Assembly (NCBI GenBank): GCA_037441765.1
Contig: JBBIRM010000037.1
Span: 1-20,399 of the forward strand
DNA length: 20,399 nt
Direction of reading: 5' to 3'
Origin: JBBIRM01 sp037441765
Lineage (GTDB): Bacteria; Desulfobacterota; BSN033; UBA1163
Shown: positions 1-7,125 of the stretch, in pieces
How positions within the stretch are numbered: the first letter of the stretch is position 1
Layout of the letters: each line of letters starts with the position of its first letter
Notes under the pieces: generated by a model
The model's input: only the letters and a program-made list of their open reading frames with translations
Databases searched by the model: none
Told to the model about the DNA's origin: nothing
Program-made: the position numbers and the translations under genes

Positions 1-155
1 GGGGTGGAAAAGCCTTCGAGCGGATACCTTTAATAGTTTGGCACTATTGATTAATTCCCTGAAAATGTTTGTTTTTCTCTTAAACGATTGTTAGCAAATT
101 AACTTCTCAATGCCCGCATTCGAAGGGTTTGGAACCCTACCTCCCCAGTCTTTCT
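1..155. other. Gene-free left edge
   Basis: I see no supportable gene here. All three forward frames hit stop codons within about 30 codons, and no start with a ribosome-binding site leads to a recognisable protein. Small structures are present: a hairpin AGGGTT-TGG-AACCCT at 124-138, and a distant 7-bp inverted pair CCTTCGA (13-19) with TCGAAGG (120-126). The tail of a gene lying outside the window cannot be excluded for the first 30 to 90 bases. Confidence 0.5.
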
Positions 156-200
156 ATGACTTTTTCAGAACTCTCATCACGAGTCTTCTGAAAAAGTCAT
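156..200. repeat. 15-bp perfect inverted repeat
   Basis: Left arm 156-170 (ATGACTTTTTCAGAA) is the exact reverse complement of 186-200, with a 15-nt loop. Inside the loop ACTC (170-173) can alternatively pair with GAGT (181-184). It lies directly before the palindromic C-run/G-run repeats. It could be a transcription terminator for a gene to the left, or paired ends of a small non-autonomous element. I cannot tell which from one copy. Confidence 0.75.
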
Positions 201-216
201 TAAAAAATCCCCCCAA

Positions 217-358
217 CCCCCCCTTTTCCAAAGGGGGGAGTTTAATGTTCTCTTTTTCCAAAGTGGGGAGTTTAGGGTTTTCCTTTTACAAAGGGGGTTA
301 GAGTGCACCCTTTCCCAAAGGGGTAAAACGCTATCTCCTCCCTTTTACAAAGGAAGGT
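217..358. repeat. Five degenerate palindromic C-run/G-run repeats
   Basis: Five related units lie at about 217-240, 250-270, 279-298, 307-323 and 337-358, with the TTTTCCAAAG-like core recurring every 28 to 31 bases. The first unit is the best preserved: CCCCCCTTT (218-226) pairs perfectly with AAAGGGGGG (230-238) around a TCC loop. Later units carry substitutions but keep the C-run, T-run, A-run, G-run order. In one forward frame they read as NPPFSKGG-like peptides, which is why gene finders often call false proteins over them. Such repeats are, from general knowledge, common between genes in Desulfobacterota. They are probably non-coding. Confidence 0.85.
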
Positions 359-444
359 CGGGAGGGATTACAAAAAGATTTTTAAACAAAAAAGCGTTAT
401 ATTTTAAATACTTTTCAGAGGTATCATTATGTTTGCATGGACAG

Positions 445-473
445 TTGACTTTTGATAAATGGGATGGTATGAA
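445..473 (+). promoter_or_regulatory. Sigma70-like promoter for alr
   Basis: TTGACT (445-450) and TATGAA (468-473) are separated by exactly 17 nt, giving 5/6 and 4/6 matches to the consensus. Transcription would start near 480, about 30 nt before the ATG at 511. The promoter lies within the stretch that a longer alr reading frame (from TTG at 433) would cover, so it argues for the downstream start. Confidence 0.5.
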
Positions 474-510
474 TTACCTGTTTTTTTTCTTTTTCAAATT
501 GTTTAGGCAT

Positions 511-1644
511 ATGAAGCAAAGTAGTCCGTTATTAGGAAGACCAACCGTTGCAGAGATAGATCTAAATTCTCTTGCCTACAACTATAGCCAGATTCGAAAG
601 AGGCTTCCAAAGGGAGTAAAAATGCTGGCTGTGGTCAAGGCCGATGCTTATGGACACGGTGCTGTGCCTATCTCAAAGAGGCTTGAGAAATTGGGAGTGG
701 AGTTTTTTGGGGTAGCCCTTCCTGAAGAGGGGGTGGAGTTAAGGGAAGGGGGAGTAAAATCCCCCATTCTCATCCTGGGAGGGATTTATGGGAAAGAGGT
801 GGAATTGATTTTTCGTTACCATCTCACCCCCGTGGTCTTCCGTGAGGATTCTCTTAAACTCCTTTCTAAAGAGGCCTTGAGAAGAAAGAAGAAGTTGGCT
901 ATCCATTTGAAGGTCGATACAGGAATGGGAAGATTGGGAGTCCCACTGGACCGATGGTCCCTTTTTTTAAATGAGTTAATCCATATACCCAAAATTGAAG
1001 TGGAAGGGATCCTTTCCCATTTTTCCATGACTGATGAGGACGAGGCCTATACCCAACAGCAATGGAGCAATTTTGAGAAAGCAGTGAACCTGGCCAGGGA
1101 GATGGGGATTACATTCAAATACCTTCATATGGCCAATAGTTCGACGATTACTATATTTCCAAATTATTTAGGGAATTTAGTTCGGCCTGGGATCATGCTT
1201 TACGGTTCTTATCCATCGCCCGGATTTCAAAGGTTAATTCAACTCAAGCCTGTCATGACCCTTAAGACAAACATCCATTTTCTAAAATGGGTTCCACCAG
1301 GTACGAGGATAAGTTACGGAGGAACATTTGTGACCAGAAGGCCAAGCCTCATTGCGACCCTTCCCATTGGCTATGCGGATGGTTATAGCAGACGCCTCTC
1401 CAATCGTGGAGAGGTGTTAGTAAGGGGAAGGAGGGCGCCTGTGGTGGGTAAGGTCTGCATGGATTTTATTATGGTGGATGTGACCGATATCCCACATGTC
1501 TCATTGGGTGATGAGGTGGTGTTGATGGGAAATCAAGGAAAGGAGAGAATCACCGTAGAGGAAATTGCAGATAAGGTCAACTCCATATCCTATGAGATTT
1601 TCTGTTTGATCGGTAAGCGAGTTCCCAGGGTCTATAAAGGTTAA
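511..1644 (+). CDS. alr: Alanine racemase
   Basis: Pyridoxal-phosphate enzyme that interconverts L- and D-alanine in the cytoplasm, supplying D-Ala for peptidoglycan. The 377-residue product has the family's usual length. The PLP-binding lysine is K43 in the motif AVVKADAYGHG, the PLP-contacting Arg is in GMGRLG near residue 140, and the second catalytic base is Y269 in RISYGG. The C-terminal beta domain (about 245-377) includes the conserved VGKVCMD segment. An in-frame TTG at 433 would add 26 residues (MHGQLTFDK...FFFFFK), but that extension is low-complexity, precedes the conserved N-terminus and overlaps a likely promoter, so ATG 511 is chosen although its Shine-Dalgarno is weak (TTAGGC). 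It is the first gene of the forward envelope cluster, 52 bp before the MlaE-type permease. A broad-specificity amino-acid racemase is a less likely alternative. Confidence 0.95.
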   Translation: MKQSSPLLGRPTVAEIDLNSLAYNYSQIRKRLPKGVKMLAVVKADAYGHGAVPISKRLEKLGVEFFGVALPEEGVELREGGVKSPILILGGIYGKEVELIFRYHLTPVVFREDSLKLLSKEALRRKKKLAIHLKVDTGMGRLGVPLDRWSLFLNELIHIPKIEVEGILSHFSMTDEDEAYTQQQWSNFEKAVNLAREMGITFKYLHMANSSTITIFPNYLGNLVRPGIMLYGSYPSPGFQRLIQLKPVMTLKTNIHFLKWVPPGTRISYGGTFVTRRPSLIATLPIGYADGYSRRLSNRGEVLVRGRRAPVVGKVCMDFIMVDVTDIPHVSLGDEVVLMGNQGKERITVEEIADKVNSISYEIFCLIGKRVPRVYKG

Positions 1645-1696
1645 GTTAATGTAACCTCTTTTAGTGGGGCCTTAAGAGTCATCCTTGGAGGGAAGC

Positions 1697-2464
1697 GTGA
1701 ACTTTTTCCAACAAGTTGGATATTATACCCTGCGATTTGTGGAGGAGTCTGGAAGAATTCTAATTCTTTTTCTGCAAACTATGGGGTGGACATTTCGGCC
1801 TCCCCTTCAGGGCAGAGAAATATTGAAGCAGATGGAGATGGTGGGGGTTCGGTCTTTTCCAGTGGTTGTCATAACCGCTGCTTTTACGGGGATGGTACTG
1901 GCTCTCCAGAGTTTTACAGGGTTTAAAAGGTTTGGGGCAGAGACCATGGTTGGGACAGTGGTTGCCCTATCTATGACCAGGGAGTTAGGGCCTGTTTTAA
2001 CAGGGTTGATGGTCACAGGAAGAGTGGGCTCGGCAATGGCTGCAGAACTCGGGACAATGAGAGTGACCGAGCAGATTGATGCCCTCACCACCCTTGCCAC
2101 CAACCCGATTAAATATCTCATAGTTCCCCGTTTTTTGGCCTCGACCATCATGATTCCCATTCTGGTCATCTTTGCAGATATTATTGGAATTCTCGGAGGA
2201 TATTTAGTTAGCGTACAAATCTTGGGAACAAACCCTACAATCTATATTAGAAGGACTTGGGATTATCTTGAACTGAATGATCTTTACAGTGGGCTACTGA
2301 AGGCCATCTTTTTTGGAATGATCATTTCGACGGTCAGTTGCTATCAGGGTTTTTCTGCAGAGGGGGGGGCAGAAGGAGTGGGAAGGGCGACTACGAAAGC
2401 GGTTGTTATGTCCTCGCTGATGATATTAATCTCTAACTATTTTATCACTGCTTTTTTTGTTTAA
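1697..2464 (+). CDS. mlaE: MlaE-type ABC transporter permease
   Basis: Integral inner-membrane permease of the Mla/MCE phospholipid transporter, which moves glycerophospholipids between inner and outer membranes. The 255-residue product shows the family hallmarks: the segment TREL(G)PVLTGLMVTGRVGSAMAAELGTM in its middle, followed by EQIDAL and NPIKYLIVPR, and about five hydrophobic membrane segments. GTG at 1697 is preferred because TTGGAGGG sits 5-6 nt upstream. A TTG at 1685 would add four residues but overlaps that Shine-Dalgarno. It is followed after 116 bp by the matching ATPase and then the MCE protein, the usual set. Genes for MlaB and MlaC are not seen in the window. Confidence 0.92.
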   Translation: MNFFQQVGYYTLRFVEESGRILILFLQTMGWTFRPPLQGREILKQMEMVGVRSFPVVVITAAFTGMVLALQSFTGFKRFGAETMVGTVVALSMTRELGPVLTGLMVTGRVGSAMAAELGTMRVTEQIDALTTLATNPIKYLIVPRFLASTIMIPILVIFADIIGILGGYLVSVQILGTNPTIYIRRTWDYLELNDLYSGLLKAIFFGMIISTVSCYQGFSAEGGAEGVGRATTKAVVMSSLMILISNYFITAFFV

Positions 2465-2516
2465 GCCCATAGTTGATTCTCAACAGATCAGGTGAACGTA
2501 AAAATTATTTTTTAGG

Positions 2517-2534
2517 GCAACCCTTCGGGGTTGC
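2517..2534 (+). terminator. UUCG-loop hairpin between mlaE and mlaF
   Basis: GCAACCC (2517-2523) pairs perfectly with GGGTTGC (2528-2534) around a TTCG loop, making the very stable C(UUCG)G tetraloop. Two further G-U pairs (2515-2516 with 2535-2536) extend it. Only TT follows, then AAACC, so it lacks the U-tract of a strong intrinsic terminator. It may attenuate or stabilise mRNA inside the mla operon. Confidence 0.55.
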
Positions 2535-2580
2535 TTAAACCTAAAACGTGATTAAAGGAAGATAGATTTAAACATACACA

Positions 2581-3453
2581 ATGAATAAAGGGTCTAAGAT
2601 TAAGATTCGTGTCGTAAATCTTCACAAATCCTTTTCAGACAACCACGTCCTTCGAGGGGTTGATTTAGAGGTTCGGGAAGGTGAGAGTATGGTTGTTATC
2701 GGAGGGAGTGGTTCTGGCAAGACGGTTCTGATCAAATGTATCATTGGTCTGATAGAACCAGATGATGGGAGGATTTACGTCGATGATCTCGAGATCACTT
2801 CTCTAAGTGAGAAGAAGATGAACGAAGTTCGAAAGAAATTCGGAATGCTCTTCCAATGGGGGGCTCTTTTTGATTCTATGACAGTGTGGGAGAATGTAGG
2901 GTTCGGGCTCAGGCAGAAAGGCCATCTTAGAGATGAGGAGATTAAAAGGATTGCTATTGAGAAATTGGCATTGGTTGGGTTAAAAGATATTGAAAACCTC
3001 ATGCCTTCTGAGTTAAGTGGAGGGATGAAGAAACGAGTCAGTTTGGCAAGAGCGATTGCGACAGAGCCTGAGATCCTTCTCTATGATGAACCTACCACAG
3101 GAATTGACCCTATCATGGCGGATGCCATAAATGATCTGATCCTTCAGATGAAGGAGAAGTTAAACGTGACCTCGATTGCTATTACCCACGACATGAAGAG
3201 TGCATATAAGATAGGAGATCGCATTGCCATGCTTTTTCAAGGAAGGATTATTGAGGTGGGGACTCCGGATGAGATCCGAAACTCTTCCAATCCTGTGGTC
3301 CAACAATTCATTGAGGGAAGATCAAAAGGTCCGATAAAAATTATAGATCCATCCCTGTTGACCCTCCCCCAGGGTCCCAAACGTGGAGCAAGGTACTGGA
3401 TGGGAAGGGAACATTTTCAGGAGGTGATTGATGATGAAAAGAAAGAGGTATGA
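2581..3453 (+). CDS. mlaF: MlaF-type ABC transporter ATPase
   Basis: Cytoplasmic ATPase that powers MCE-type lipid transport with the MlaE permease. In the 290-residue product the Walker A motif is GGSGSGKT (41-48), the Q-loop glutamine is Q92, the ABC signature is LSGGMKKR (145-152), Walker B is ILLYDEP (165-171) and the H-loop histidine is H203. The segment FQWGALFDSMTVWENV (91-106) is typical of MlaF rather than of other ABC ATPases. The last 40 or so residues form a family-variable tail. The ATG at 2581 starts just before conserved sequence, with only a weak Shine-Dalgarno. Its 3' end overlaps the start of the MCE gene by about 20 bp, so the two are probably translationally coupled. Confidence 0.95.
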   Translation: MNKGSKIKIRVVNLHKSFSDNHVLRGVDLEVREGESMVVIGGSGSGKTVLIKCIIGLIEPDDGRIYVDDLEITSLSEKKMNEVRKKFGMLFQWGALFDSMTVWENVGFGLRQKGHLRDEEIKRIAIEKLALVGLKDIENLMPSELSGGMKKRVSLARAIATEPEILLYDEPTTGIDPIMADAINDLILQMKEKLNVTSIAITHDMKSAYKIGDRIAMLFQGRIIEVGTPDEIRNSSNPVVQQFIEGRSKGPIKIIDPSLLTLPQGPKRGARYWMGREHFQEVIDDEKKEV

Positions 3454-4444
3454 GTTGTGGGTGGGGATCTTTGTCGTCATTGGCATCCTTCTTTTGGCTT
3501 TCATGACATTGAAAATTGAAAGGTTTGAGATCAGAAAGAAGGCTGGATATCTGGTAAGTGCCTATTTTGATACAGTGGCGGGTTTAGACCGAGACGCCCC
3601 TGTGAGAGTAGCAGGGGTACATGTTGGAAACGTGGAAAGGGTCGGACTCGATCAGGGGAAGGCAAAGGTGACATTTAGAATTCCCCATCAAATTGTGCTC
3701 TATAAGGATTCGAAGGCCTATCTTAAATCAGAGGGATTTTTGGGTGAAAAATATATCGAAATTGTTCCAGGGACTCCATCCTCTGGGAAGGTGGAGGAAG
3801 GCGGAATGATTGAACAGGGTGCTTCCCCTGCAGATGTTGAGCAATTTTTAACTAATATGAGCGCCATAAGAGATGATGTAAAAGAGATTGTTAAACCTCT
3901 TAGTGAGATTTTAAAGGCTGTTGATACGAAAAGGGTTGAAAGTGTGATTCAAAATATCGATAAATTTTCAGGTAAATTGCCCAGTATTGCCACCGATTCC
4001 AAGGAGGCCCTTCAGAAGGCAAAGGAGGCCTTTGCAAGAATCGAGGAGATTGGAGAAAAGGTGAAGAAAGGCGAAGGGGCATTAGGAAAGTTTATTTCTG
4101 ATGAGACCATCTATCAGGATGCAAGGGGGGCTATCGAAAAAGTAAAGGAGACTGCAGAAACACTGAAAAACGTTTCTGAGAAGGTTGAAAACGGGGAGGG
4201 CTCACTTGGGATACAAATGGAGGCCCACTCACGTTCCCAAGTGGCTAAGGAGACTATTCAAACGGTAAAAGGAATTGCGGAGAAGGTTGAAAAAGGGGAG
4301 GGGACACTTGGGAAACTGGTCAGCGATGATGCACTCATGAAAGAGACCGAAAAGACATTGAAGAAGGTCCAAAAGGCTGCCGAAGGGATACAGGAACAGA
4401 CTCCCATTACCGTGTTGGGAACCATCCTTGGCATCTTCTTCTGA
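3431..4444 (+). CDS. mlaD: MlaD/MCE-domain protein with C-terminal GEGxLG repeats
   Basis: Membrane-anchored periplasmic substrate-binding component of the Mla lipid transporter. The N-terminus has one membrane helix (about residues 11-28), followed by the MCE domain (about 38-115, with FDTVAGLDRDAPVRVAGVHVG and the segment GFLGEKYIEI). The rest (about 140-320) is charged and predicted helical, like the coiled-coil tails of longer MCE proteins. Three related repeats occur in it: GEGALGKFISDE near 215, GEGSLG near 256 and GEGTLGKLVSDD near 290. AGGAGG at 3419-3424 lies 6 nt before ATG 3431 (or 9 nt before a second ATG at 3434). The start overlaps mlaF by about 20 bp. The protein ends in a hydrophobic TVLGTILGIFF, which is unusual and could be a second membrane contact. 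Confidence 0.93.
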   Translation: MMKRKRYELWVGIFVVIGILLLAFMTLKIERFEIRKKAGYLVSAYFDTVAGLDRDAPVRVAGVHVGNVERVGLDQGKAKVTFRIPHQIVLYKDSKAYLKSEGFLGEKYIEIVPGTPSSGKVEEGGMIEQGASPADVEQFLTNMSAIRDDVKEIVKPLSEILKAVDTKRVESVIQNIDKFSGKLPSIATDSKEALQKAKEAFARIEEIGEKVKKGEGALGKFISDETIYQDARGAIEKVKETAETLKNVSEKVENGEGSLGIQMEAHSRSQVAKETIQTVKGIAEKVEKGEGTLGKLVSDDALMKETEKTLKKVQKAAEGIQEQTPITVLGTILGIFF

Positions 4445-4451
4445 TGAAAGA

Positions 4452-4519
4452 ATGATAGTGGTAGTGTTAAGTGAATTGTCTAAAAGGCTTGAGCATTTTT
4501 CACTATTCACCATTATCAT
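4452..4519. repeat. Two-tier inverted repeat between mlaD and the next gene
   Basis: Outer arms ATGATAGTGGT (4452-4462) and ACCATTATCAT (4509-4519) pair over 11 bp with one G-U wobble. Inner arms AGTGAA (4470-4475) and TTCACT (4499-4504) pair over 6 bp. The loop contains ATTTTT (4495-4500). It fills most of the 93-bp spacer after mlaD. It might be a weak terminator, an mRNA processing site or a small repeat element. Confidence 0.5.
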
Positions 4520-4537
4520 CGCTATTCTTGAATCACC

Positions 4538-6127
4538 ATGGCCATCCAAAGGTTCTTTCTTTTATCCCTTATGATACTCATTCTATGGATGAGACCTCCC
4601 CTTTCCATAGGGAGCGAAAATGATTTCTCGCTTAATCTATGGCCCCTCTTCCAATATCGCTCTGAGCCTAAAGGAGGGGTTCAGGAGATCGACGGCTTAG
4701 GCCCTTTCTTTTCGTGGAGAAGAGATTCGGTGGGAGAGGAATGGGGATTTCGACCACTCCTCTTTCAAATAAAGAAGCCAAAAGAATCATTTTTGCAACT
4801 TGAGTTTCTTTATCCCTTTGGGAAGATTCAGAGCAAAAAGGACTATACAAAAGGTTATTTATCCCCTCTCTCCCTATATCGGAAAGAACAGTTGGAGGGG
4901 AGGACGAAATGGGATTTTAATTTCTTTCCCTTTTTTATAGGGGAGACGGAGAAAGGTGAAGATTATTTTGGCATATTCCCTTTATATGGTAGACTATTGG
5001 AGAGGTATGGTAAGCATGAGATCCGCTTTATCCTCTGGCCCATTTATGGCGAGTCTACCTCTGAGGGATTTCGTACAACGAACCTGATATGGCCTTTCTT
5101 CTCATTCACAGAGGGAGAGAAGAAAAGGGGATTTCACTTCTGGCCCTTTTATGGTCGAAAAGAGGAGTTTGGAGTTACCCGAAAGGAATTCATCCTCTGG
5201 CCCATCTTCATAAAACAGACAAAGGATATGGATACTGATGATCCAATGGAAGAGAGGATGGTTTTTCCATTCTATATATCCAGGGAATCGAAACGTTTTG
5301 AGAGTAAGACTTATATCTGGCCATTCTTTTCTCATGCAAGAGACCGTTTTACCGGATTTGAACAGTGGGATCTTCCCTTCCCCTTCTACCAATCATTGAG
5401 AGGAGAGGACTTAAAGGGGCTCCGATTTTTCCCATTCTATGGCTATAAAGTAAGGGGAAGGGAATTGAGAAGAACTTTCTATCTATATCCCCTTTACCAA
5501 TTGGAAGAAGACTGGATAGGAGAATCTCAGGAGAGGACTCACCGAATCTTGCTTCTCATTCGAATTCGCTCAAATGAGACTGACAATGGATTGAGAAAAG
5601 GACGTTCACTAAGGATTTGGCCTTTTTTTGATTACGAGGAAGAAAAAGGCAATATCTACTTCTCATTCTTTTACCTCTTTCCATTCAAGGAAGAAGGGTT
5701 TGAAAGAAATCTCTTCCCCCTGTTTCGAATCTTTCGCTGGGAAAGAGACAGGGAAAAAGGAAGTTCGACGGATTTTCTATGGGGACTTTTTAGAAGAAAA
5801 AAGAAGGAGGATAGGGAATCGTGGGAAATCTCTCACCTATTGGGTGTGGAAAAAGATGGAGGAAGGAAAAAGATAACTTTTTTAAAAGGGCTATTCGTTT
5901 ATAAAAAAGATGAAGATCACTCCCTTTTTAGGATATTCTATTTACCCATCCGTCTTCCAAAGGCTCGGCATCATACCCTCCAGGGTGAGGAATTGAATGG
6001 AGGACTATCCGATAAAGAGGGTGAGGAGATAATCTTAGGTAAGCAGAAGGAGTTTTCAAATGAGAAGGAGGATAGGGATACTGGGGACCGGTTCGTATTT
6101 ACCGGAGAGGGTCCTTACCAATTTTGA
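4538..6127 (+). CDS. Unrecognised exported protein built of aromatic-proline repeats
   Basis: I do not recognise the family. The 529-residue product begins with a signal-peptide-like stretch (MAIQRFFLLSLMILILW, cleavage perhaps near residue 25). It then carries about 18 copies of a short motif: hydrophobic, W/F/Y, P, F/L/I, F/Y. Examples are LWPLF (34), FFPFF (129), IFPLY (146), LWPIY (166), IWPFF (184), FWPFY (201), LWPIF (220), VFPFY (242), IWPFF (260), FFPFY (297), LYPLY (316) and IWPFF (360). Between 129 and 320 the spacing is a regular 17-22 residues, with charged linkers, as expected for repeated beta hairpins in a barrel or solenoid. Placement right after mlaD suggests an outer-membrane or periplasmic role in lipid handling; that is inference. 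The last 22 residues are charged, lack motifs and are encoded in the overlap with fabH. No clear Shine-Dalgarno precedes ATG 4538. Confidence 0.75.
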   Translation: MAIQRFFLLSLMILILWMRPPLSIGSENDFSLNLWPLFQYRSEPKGGVQEIDGLGPFFSWRRDSVGEEWGFRPLLFQIKKPKESFLQLEFLYPFGKIQSKKDYTKGYLSPLSLYRKEQLEGRTKWDFNFFPFFIGETEKGEDYFGIFPLYGRLLERYGKHEIRFILWPIYGESTSEGFRTTNLIWPFFSFTEGEKKRGFHFWPFYGRKEEFGVTRKEFILWPIFIKQTKDMDTDDPMEERMVFPFYISRESKRFESKTYIWPFFSHARDRFTGFEQWDLPFPFYQSLRGEDLKGLRFFPFYGYKVRGRELRRTFYLYPLYQLEEDWIGESQERTHRILLLIRIRSNETDNGLRKGRSLRIWPFFDYEEEKGNIYFSFFYLFPFKEEGFERNLFPLFRIFRWERDREKGSSTDFLWGLFRRKKKEDRESWEISHLLGVEKDGGRKKITFLKGLFVYKKDEDHSLFRIFYLPIRLPKARHHTLQGEELNGGLSDKEGEEIILGKQKEFSNEKEDRDTGDRFVFTGEGPYQF

Positions 6128-7061
6128 TCTCGAAAAGATTTTAAATACGAATGATGAATGGATCTATAAAAGGACAGGGATTAAGGAACGGAGGATTGCC
6201 GATCCTGATGTCAATGCATCTGATCTTGCAAAGGAGGCTTCTTTAAGGGCTTTGGAGATGGCAGGGCTTTCTGCCAAGGATTTAGACCTCATTGTGATGA
6301 CCACAATGACCCCAGATACCTGCTGTCCAGCAGGGGCAAACTGGTTGGAGGCTAAATTGGGTGCTGACCAGGCGGTCTCCTTTGATGTGACTGCGGCATG
6401 CTGTGGATTTATTTTTGGTCTTTCTGTTGCAGAGCAGTATCTGAAGGCAGGGACATTTAGGACCGCTCTTGTGGCCTCTGTAGAGATTATGAGCCGAACC
6501 CTTGACTGGACAGACAGGGAGAGCTGTATCCTATGGGGAGATGGAGCAGGGGCAGCAGTGCTTCAGTCTTTCGATCCCTCTTCAGAAGGATTTAGTGAAA
6601 TCCTTTCAGTTCATATCCATACCGATGGAGCAAATGGAGAAAATCTTCTGCTTCCCGGAGGAGGATCAAAAACCACACCCATCTCCTATGAAAGCGTGGA
6701 TCGGAAACTCCATACCCTGAGGATGATCAAAGCGAATGAATCTGTGCGCGTAGCGGTAAAAAGGTTTGCAGAGGCTGCTGAGGAGGCAGCCGCCTTCAAT
6801 GGCATAAAACTCTCAGATGTAAAATGGATTATCCCCCATCAAGCCAATATCCGTATCCTTCAACAGATGGCCAAAAGGCTCGATTTCCCTTTTGAAAAAG
6901 TCTATCTCACTATTGAGAAATATGGAAACATATCGTCAGCCACAGTTCCCATTGCCCTGGACGAAGCAGTTCGAAATGGCTCCATCCAGAAAGGAGATCT
7001 GGTTATTCTGAATGGATTCGGGGGAGGGCTCACCTGGGCAAGCAGTCTGATTAGATGGTGA
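6060..7061 (+). CDS. fabH: Beta-ketoacyl-ACP synthase III (FabH type)
   Basis: Condenses an acyl-CoA with malonyl-ACP to start type II fatty-acid synthesis. The 333-residue length is normal for the family. The catalytic triad is visible: C114 in TAACCGF, H260 in IIPHQAN and N290 in EKYGNISSAT. The glycine-rich C-terminal GFGGGLTWAS is also typical. ATG 6060 follows AAGGAG at a good distance (7-8 nt) and the conserved GILGTGSYLPE begins four residues later, so the 68-bp overlap with the preceding gene is probably genuine. A doubled Cys (CC at 114-115) stands where most FabH proteins have Cys-Ser; the first Cys aligns with the nucleophile. Acyl-chain preference cannot be judged. A paralogous KAS III used in secondary metabolism is possible, but the envelope-gene context favours housekeeping use. 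Confidence 0.93.
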   Translation: MRRRIGILGTGSYLPERVLTNFDLEKILNTNDEWIYKRTGIKERRIADPDVNASDLAKEASLRALEMAGLSAKDLDLIVMTTMTPDTCCPAGANWLEAKLGADQAVSFDVTAACCGFIFGLSVAEQYLKAGTFRTALVASVEIMSRTLDWTDRESCILWGDGAGAAVLQSFDPSSEGFSEILSVHIHTDGANGENLLLPGGGSKTTPISYESVDRKLHTLRMIKANESVRVAVKRFAEAAEEAAAFNGIKLSDVKWIIPHQANIRILQQMAKRLDFPFEKVYLTIEKYGNISSATVPIALDEAVRNGSIQKGDLVILNGFGGGLTWASSLIRW

Positions 7062-7125
7062 TGGTGAATACTATTGGGGGTTTGGAATAGAGTAATTCCG
7101 AATCACGAATAACCAAATAAAGATT

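Noticed and set aside
110..301. 63-codon forward ORF reading as NPPFSKGG-like peptides
   Set aside because: It is the translation of the palindromic repeats; no ribosome-binding site and no independent protein signal.
217..358. CRISPR array
   Set aside because: Units are degenerate and only about 30 bp apart with no room for unique spacers, and no cas gene is near.
433..510. N-terminal extension of alanine racemase from TTG 433
   Set aside because: Low-complexity sequence, non-ATG start, covers a likely promoter; the conserved protein begins at ATG 511.
5628..5876. 82-codon second-frame ORF inside the repeat-protein gene
   Set aside because: A by-product of Lys/Glu/Arg-rich codons in the real frame, which keeps its motif pattern through this stretch.
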